A DNA stretch of 64,000 bases from Pocillopora verrucosa (taxonomy: Eukaryota > Cnidaria > Anthozoa > Scleractinia > Pocilloporidae). This document shows, in pieces, positions 57,186-64,000 of the stretch. A model generated the notes under the pieces. That model made no database searches. It saw nothing but the letters and a program-made list of their open reading frames with translations, and had not been told where the DNA came from. The stretch covers positions 19,845,770 to 19,909,769 of the forward strand of contig NC_089321.1 of the NCBI RefSeq assembly GCF_036669915.1. Direction: 5' to 3'. Position 1 is the first letter of the stretch; every line of letters begins with the position of its first letter. A program made the translations under genes and the position numbers.

Positions 57186-58869
57186 ATCATGGTGTAATCA
57201 AATTCAATTGCGCGAGCGTGCTTCATATTCTTATTGTGCGCGCTCATGACGTCAGCAAACAAATCCCTCGAGAAAACAAATTTTCCATCGGGCCGAAAAA
57301 TGTTATAAAACAAGTGGTTTGCGACTATGACTTGAAGCTTCTATCAACTACACTTGTCACGTAATTCTGGCTCTCAGCGGTCACTTGGGCCAATAATTAA
57401 CAATTGCTTCATGCGTCAGCTGTGCGTTCTGCGATATTCACTTTGAGTTTGTTGTTTTTTTGGGTCTGTTTTGGTGATTTCACTCAGATATAACTAGACA
57501 TATACATATACATATATAAGTGTCTCTTTTTCTATGTTTACGATAATAATGGACTATGTTATAAGCCACATGAATATGGTTGTCAATTGCAACATCAGTG
57601 ACCACATATTTCTATTACTTTTGTACAGAATTTGTAACAAATATTAGTGAGATCACAAGACAAAGGTAATTTGCACCAATAAATTCAAAACTTTAAAATC
57701 CTTTCTTCACAATGGGGCAACTTAGAAGAAGAGGGAAAATTCTCTAATTACATCGCAACTTAACTTTCTAATGATTAAATGCTCTATGTAATATGCCACA
57801 AATATGGTTGTCCATTTTATTATTACTGACTGCATATTTCTCACATTTTGTTACAAAATATGTTGTAATTTATATGCAGGAAAATAACAATCTTGGTTTG
57901 TTGGAGAATTTTGTATTTGATCAACAAATTGTGCTGTAATTGATGTTTTATTTGATTTCCTTAATCATCTTTTTGATATTGAATTGATATCACTGACTAT
58001 TACTTTTTTTCAGAATTTGCTGCAAATGCTGTAGCACAAATGAACACCAAACAACTAGCAGATAGGAACAGAGGTGATGCACCAATAAATTCAAACTTTT
58101 AAAATCCCCCTTTCAACCTGGGGCAACTCAGAAAAAGGTCTGCAAAGTTTAGCATAATGATTGAAACCTTAGTGAAGATGGAAAGTCATTTATGCCTAAA
58201 ATATGAACCACAAGTGCTAAAACCCACTAACTACTGCTAGCACAAACAATTATTGTATTATTTTGTTCATACATTCACTTGTCATTCTCATGAACCCAAA
58301 TCACCTGTGTTGTTGCATCAAACAATTAAAAATGTTAACTATAAATCACTGGTACAGCGAAACAGAAAAATAGCACTAACTGTCAATTGCCTTTTACAAA
58401 AATTAACTATTAAATCCAACACTTGGAGTAGGGAATTTGAACAACACTTTGGCCCCAGGAACAAACTAATCTTCAAAACTCCAAATGCCTGTGGAGATTG
58501 CTGTGATAGGGGGATGTTGAAGCTCTAAATTGACGGATACATATTTATGTACCATACCCAGCCTATGAAATTTGATCAAATCTTATCATTCGATCGTTCG
58601 ATTTTTATCAGACAGAGTGTATGCTAAAAGCAACTGACTTGGAAGTATATGGAAAAAAATGTGTCGCCTAACGAGGCAATTGGTAGTGTTGGACCAATTT
58701 GTTGCTGGGGGAATATTGGTGAATATTAGTCTCCTAGTAACGAGGTTGTTGCGAAGGAAGATCTATCATAATGCGAAGCCGGTTTGTTGCAGCAATGATG
58801 GCCTCACAAGAAGATAAATATCAAAAGAATGTTGGCCCTTGACAGCCATTCACGTTCCAGTTCACTATG
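57186..58869. other. No gene seen; diverged tandem duplication
   Basis: Segments near 57620-57740 and 58010-58135 share CAGAATTTG, CACCAATAAATTCAAA, CTTTTAAAATCC and GGGGCAACT in order. The 91-residue frame at 58253-58528 matches nothing I recognise. Confidence 0.5.
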
Positions 58870-59754
58870 GATTAAGTGGTCTCTGTAACTTGTAATAGCC
58901 CACTCGTTTCTTCACATACCTTGCTCGTTAGGAAATTGATTCGCCTTACACGACCATATCGATAGTTATGGTTACATGGCTTCTTGTTCTAATTAAAAAC
59001 TATATTAGAAGAAAAATATTAGCTATTGGTTTATTTGACATCTCACTTTGGTTTTATGGGCTTAATATAAAGTCAGTTATTTGCATATCTGTTTTTATTT
59101 GTCAAGATTATTTGCGAGTTTAAGCTCTCTTCTTTAAGTTTGTTCACAAAGATTTTCATTAAAAATATCAATTTAATTGACACCCATCTTATGTTGGATG
59201 CCATAGCTTTACACTTTGTATGACGTTCAAGAGCCAAACGCCTGTTTCTTCCACGACACATCTCGTAAAATAGGGCAAGAGATTGAAAAAAACAAAAATA
59301 AGAATACAAGTTGAGCGCGCTTGAGGACGGTTGTTAAATTTTTGCATCATAAAATTGAGAAACTACCTTACTAAGCCTATCAGAGGTTTTTGTTGTCGGT
59401 TTTTTTTCTATCATTATTTCAAAGATTGAAAATACATCAGGAAGTTCTTATCTGTCCCTTTAAACACATTATGATATATAGAAAAGAAATCTAGTGTCAA
59501 TCATGATCGAATAAGATCTGGAAACTCTTCATGTCGAGATAACTTTGTTATCACCTGCCTCTTCGCACAAGATGCCATTTGAAGCATGCATGGCCAGAAT
59601 TATTGTGGCCTTTTTACAACATAGCGTTACTTTATCTCAGCGATTGACTTAACACAAAGCGTGCGCAAGATTTGAACGGAGCCGAAAAGTTCCCAATGAA
59701 TTTGGTTGAGGACACTTTTAGCATTTACAACCAGTTGTTCTTGTTCGGTGGACG

Positions 59755-59945
59755 ACTTCGCATAACAGCAACAAAGGAAGATAAAAGCATAGGAACCGAC
59801 CAAAAAGAAGTGGAAAGATGAAGGAAAGAAAACAGGGCGCTTAAGACATGATATTTTCCTAATCAGGGAACAAATGTGGAAAAAAAAGGGAAATTTTAAA
59901 CGCGCTTGTTAACCCAGTGATTTACTTTTGGAGTAAGCAATTGAT
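59755..59945 (+). pseudogene. GPCR C-terminal remnant (+)
   Basis: Third-loop scrap and VNPVIYFWSKQLM; the tail is cut where minus-strand receptor sequence begins at about 59946. Confidence 0.7.
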
Positions 59946-60386
59946 GACATTCTACACACGAAGGCAATGATCCAAACTGCAATCAGTGCTATCGTTATTT
60001 TCCTATGTGACACTGTTTGGGTAGTGCGACGTACATTTGATGGCGATAAATCTCTCAAAAGTAACCCACATTGGATGAAGGCATGAAGCGTCCAAGGTAG
60101 AGACATGAAATTGAAATGCAAATTTTCAGCTGTTTCACTGGTACGGAGAACTAACAATTGGAATATCCTCCACAGGATCTATGATGAGTGGTCAAGAAGA
60201 CCAGTTAATGTGTCAGTCACTACTAAACAGGCCACCAAGATGTAGCTGTGGTCCTGTTTTCACAGCCATTATCATTAGCAAGTTAAGCAGAACTGTGAAT
60301 GGGTAAGTGTCGCTGCCAATGATAATAGTGATAATGTAACTAACCTCTTGTGGGACATTTACTCTGTCACCTTCGTTGCTTGCCAT
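59946..60386 (-). pseudogene. Decayed class A GPCR, N-terminal half
   Basis: The ATG at 60384-60386 gives MASNEGDRVNVPQEVSYII, then TM1, TM2 (VTDTLTGL, worn), TM3 and TM4 (IALIAVWIIAFVCRM) in several frames, cut off after TM4. It corresponds to the N-terminal half of 17335-18336. Confidence 0.8.
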
Positions 60387-61934
60387 CTTTAGAGTTTGTA
60401 AAAAAAGAGCACAGAAACGTGATTTGCTGAGTTGGATTCCTTATGGAGATCAATTGAAACGTATGGATCAGTATGTTTGGACTTAAGATTTTTTTTTGAG
60501 TACCTTGAGCAACCCGCTCCACTCTAAAGTGCATGTGGCTCCACTCTGGATTTTCTCCAGCTTGAATAGTAGTAATTACCATTTCTTGAATTAATACGTT
60601 TGTTAAATTGATCGGTTAAGGTCAATTTAAAGCCTAAAGAGGATAACTCAATCCCATAAATCGATTCTTTGAATATTTGTCCTTTTTTTGAGAACCTTGA
60701 TGCAACACCACATTTGAGTGTAAATGCTTCCATTTTAGTTTTTGTCTCACATTTATTACAGTAATTGTTAAATTCAGTCGCCAATTTTGCCTGAAATCAC
60801 AAAATGTAAGTGTTGCTAGACTAAGAACGAGGTTAAGTGGGACAAAAAAAAACCCAAAGCAAATAGAGGAGTTGGAATGAGCGGGCTCTCAAGGAGTATG
60901 GCGCTGATGGCGAACAATAATCTCCCACATTTAGTTAAATGTAGGTTAGAACAGTGAGCTGAAATTATCCCAACTGATATGAACTGCATGAATGTTTGAG
61001 AGAAATCGTACAATTTATTGTACCTATTTGAACTTTATTTTACCTCAAAGGCGATATTAAAAAGGCTAAGAAGAACAGACTCTTCTATATGAACTCAGAA
61101 GTTCTCTATTGTGAGTTCGAATTTCATCTATCGCCTGATTCCTTTCAAATGTCTTACACTGTTTTTAGCCTGGTAGGTATTGAGCTCACAATTCGATAAT
61201 CTATGATTTAAATTATTTTGAAACTAAATCCAGTGATTAACCAAGTGACAACTGTTTTTTTCGTCATTCTGATCACTGACGAAAAGGCCAATCGATCAGA
61301 GAGGAAGCTTACGAGAGTATAAGAATATCATTCATGAATCTTCTATTTTTTTCATACTGGATTCAATTCAATAACTCGTTGCCATAAACAATGATTTTGC
61401 CAGCCAGAATCCCATTCTGAATTGATAATGTGTCCGCCCCAAAAGTTATCACATACTTTCTTTTACGATAACTGAACATATTCACGTGTGCACACTGGAA
61501 AAAAAAACTCTTATCCCTGATAACCCTAAGCTCCTTTCAATAATCTTCAATTCGTCAATAAACGCACGTTGCATTAGAAGCCTTCACATAATTGGTTTTA
61601 TACAAGAGGAAATCAGTTGCAATCTTTGCATACTAAAATAGTGCGAGGGACTGGTAATATTTAAGGTAGCTCTGCAAAAAAATAGTAATAATAAAATAAG
61701 AAACAAAAAAAAGGAAAAAAAAGAAAATGAGGCTAATCACTAACAACATTTCCAACAAAGATTTTCCCATCATCTTTAGTAATGTTTTTGAGAATCAGAT
61801 TTTGCATGCGGTGATCAAACTAACTTCAAATCAAACAATCTTCATATAAATCATTAACAATGGAGTTTCGTTTATCTGGTGATAGTATAATGCGAAGAAA
61901 AGTGTGCGTAAATAGTTATCAAACTTCTTAGTCT
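60387..61934. repeat. Array spacer, no gene
   Basis: The first part is the 5' flank of the decayed receptor (as at 10500-10970). From about 61100 it matches 3140-3950. The part 60880-61100 is present here but missing at the 10975 join. Confidence 0.65.
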
Positions 61935-62075
61935 TTCTGCCATATTGTCTTTCATCACTGGCTGGCTGAATGTGCGACCTCTCATCTTATACCAGTTACT
62001 TTCTTTTAGTCTGCAGCAGTAGATCATTGGATTAACAAGTGGATTATAGATTATTCGACAATATTCACTGAGCCT
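61935..62075 (-). pseudogene. GPCR TM7/C-tail remnant
   Basis: Counterpart of 3955-4110: YNPLVNPMIYYC followed by a worn tail. Confidence 0.7.
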
Positions 62076-63077
62076 AACACGAATTTGATGCTTTCGAATT
62101 GTGTTGTAAATATTCGTTTTCAGATGCTGAATTCATTCTGTTTCAATTTTTTCGATTACTCATAGCGAGATAAAGAGCCAGTTTCCACAAGAATTTAACA
62201 GATTCATCTAATTCAATCAGCAAAAACGTCATGTAATTATTTTGAAAGTGTTAGCCCAAATCTCTTGCACTCTTCGGAATTGAACTTTCTTTATCACGTT
62301 CATCAGTTACTCGGTAACACTGACAATACGCGAGGTAGCCATTTTGAAATTCTGCGCTCCTGCTAGAATCACCTCGCGCAATATGATATGACACGACCCT
62401 TGGTCAATCAGAGCCTGTGCATCTATATAATCACCGGAGCAATTACTCTGATTAAAATGAATCTACAGATTGATTTTTTTTCTTCAAAAGCAAATTTTAG
62501 TTGACTGACGACAAATAAAAAGCTCTACAACTACGGAATATTCATTTAGCGCTGTGAAGCTAGAACATCCTAGCTTTGTGTCGTGAAAAACAAGCTACTC
62601 CTTGCTAAAATTGGGCTCGCGAGGCGCGAAGGCCGTAATGAACACAAATTTGGCACCACCTAAAAATTCCAAGTGAATTTAATCACTGTTGGAGAAGAAT
62701 TTATTTTGATTGATTTTTTAACAAATGTGATGCATATTCTGGTGTGGTGTATATAATTTGTACTTAATATATACATAGTTGACTTTATTATGTTTTCATT
62801 GTATTATAATCATTAATTCAGAAAGTTACTGCAAGAGAGTTTAATAAACTGTTATTATTATATAAAGTATCGGCCAAGAGGTCGCTCTTAGTTGAAGCTT
62901 AAACTGCTTACTGTTTAAATAACCAGATTCCCTCCGCCTTCCTCTCCCTTCGTTTTTGAATATAAGCACTTTTAGTCAAAATCAGTAGTAAATATTAGAT
63001 AAAAATCAATTGAATTGCAGTACGCTTCCAGCTCGACACAGCAAACTTCTCTTGAGCGAGTTTAACAAACGCTTCAA
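62076..63077. repeat. Array spacer, no gene
   Basis: Closely matches 11036-12072. Confidence 0.65.
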
Positions 63078-63885
63078 ATATAGCCAGTAGAGAGGGCAAC
63101 ACAGCAAATAATCCTGTTCTGGTTAGTTATGTCATTGGTACCATAATCTACACTGTCACTTGTCCCTTTACAGCTCTACTCAACGTGCTGATGGTAATGG
63201 CCGTGAAGAGAAGACCACGACTCTGAACCAACAGCAACCTCTTACTGGCCTGTTTCCTTGATCAACCATCGTACATACTGTGGAGACTGTTCCTATTATT
63301 TCATCTCAGAGGTAGTGTTACGGTTGAAAATGTCCATTATACTTTTATTGCAGAATTGATTATGGCTCCATCACTGTATTTGATTCTGGTTGCCTTCGAG
63401 AGTCTCATAGCGTTCAAATTTACGATACGCCACTAGGACGTATAACTAATAATACCTTGAAGGTAGCACTTTTTGTAGTTTGGATCATTGCCCTCTTGTG
63501 CCGGGTTTACAGTGTGTTTTAGTGGATTTAGTACTGCTTCCACAGATGGCAGGCCTTGCCTCTTTTTCATGTGTCGTTTTCGTTGTCTTCACTATTCTGA
63601 TTTTGTATCATGAAACGCGTCGACACCAAAGGAAGATAACAGTGGAGCAACTTCCCTGAGAGGAATTAAATGGAAATATTAACCAAAAAGAACACGTCGC
63701 TTAAGACAACTGTGTTTGTGGTTGGTATTTTTTTTTTTAATTTTTTATCTCCCTTCTCCCACGTGGGCTCTGTCTGGTCGTTTTAGCTACAGGCCTTTCT
63801 AATATTTGTCCCATCAACGAAGTATTGACGCAAAAATTTGCCATGTTAAACCGCTTTTTGATCCAGTGGCATGGGGAAATTTCCT
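63078..63885 (+). pseudogene. Decayed class A GPCR, plus-strand lineage, copy 4
   Basis: Start position reads ATA as in the copies at 12073 and 19225. TM1 ends in the same TGA as copy 2 (RPRL*), there are stops in TM4 and the third loop, and TM7 is lost at the same join as copy 2 (GATCCAGTGGCATGGGG). It is the nearest relative of 12073-12865. Confidence 0.85.
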
Positions 63886-64000
63886 GATCCTCACTGTATA
63901 TGTTCAGAAGTTGGCAATTCTCTAAGCATGAGAGATGTTTATTTCTTGCAGAGACTGATGAACTGATTTTCAATGTATTATTTAACATATGTTTCCTCTC

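Larger units (their letters stand above)
58870..64000. repeat. Second block of GPCR-array sequence, running off the window
   Basis: Abrupt start at 58870 with sequence matching 8509 onward. It follows unit A to about 59945, switches to receptor sequence like 17870-18336, then 10440-10970, then a segment like 3140-4090, then 11036 onward to the end. It is a mosaic that keeps parts lost from the left-hand units. Confidence 0.8.

Overview
The window looks like nuclear DNA of an animal, most likely an anthozoan cnidarian such as a coral. It is AT-rich and gene-poor. It holds clustered single-exon class A GPCR genes and many decayed copies of them, a Penelope-like retroelement with a GIY-YIG endonuclease, a CR1/L2-type LINE scrap, spliced exons with GT/AG borders and a metazoan TPR-CHAT gene. 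The species cannot be named from sequence alone.

Left part (1-24.8 kb): a GPCR array. Four uninterrupted receptor ORFs lie on the minus strand (526-1398, 6258-7115, 13621-14478, 20755-21612). The last three sit in a tandem unit of about 7.2 kb (starts 7363 and 7134 bases apart). Each unit also carries decayed receptors on both strands. The array is cut at 23757-24803 by a 5'-truncated Penelope-like element (PLE) and ends near 24.84 kb.

Middle (24.8-50.3 kb): mostly non-coding and repetitive. It contains a LINE endonuclease scrap (26.3-26.7 kb), a tiny GPCR remnant (27.3 kb) and a 47-bp minisatellite split by a 1.37 kb insertion that ends in a long foldback (30.4-33.3 kb). A broken two-pore potassium channel exon lies 95 bp upstream of broken ionotropic glutamate receptor exons (34.8-35.8 kb). 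Next come a 680-bp pure polypyrimidine tract (36.2-36.9 kb) and an 8 kb block of diverged duplicated repeats with foldbacks and PLE tails (40-48 kb).

Right part: one substantial gene, a TPR-CHAT protein (50275-55052, plus strand). It has about 22 forty-residue TPRs and a C-terminal caspase-like CHAT domain with both catalytic residues present. Splice signals show that the long ORF is an internal or penultimate exon followed by a short terminal exon; its 5' exon(s) were not found. From 58.87 kb to the window end the GPCR-array sequence returns with four more decayed receptors, so the array continues beyond the window.

No operon-like co-operation is visible. The intact GPCRs are orphan, divergent receptors lacking the usual TM3/ECL2 disulfide and the TM5 proline, as melanocortin-type (MECA) receptors do. 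The CHAT gene is the best candidate for unusual biology. Everything here is read by eye; no database search was run.
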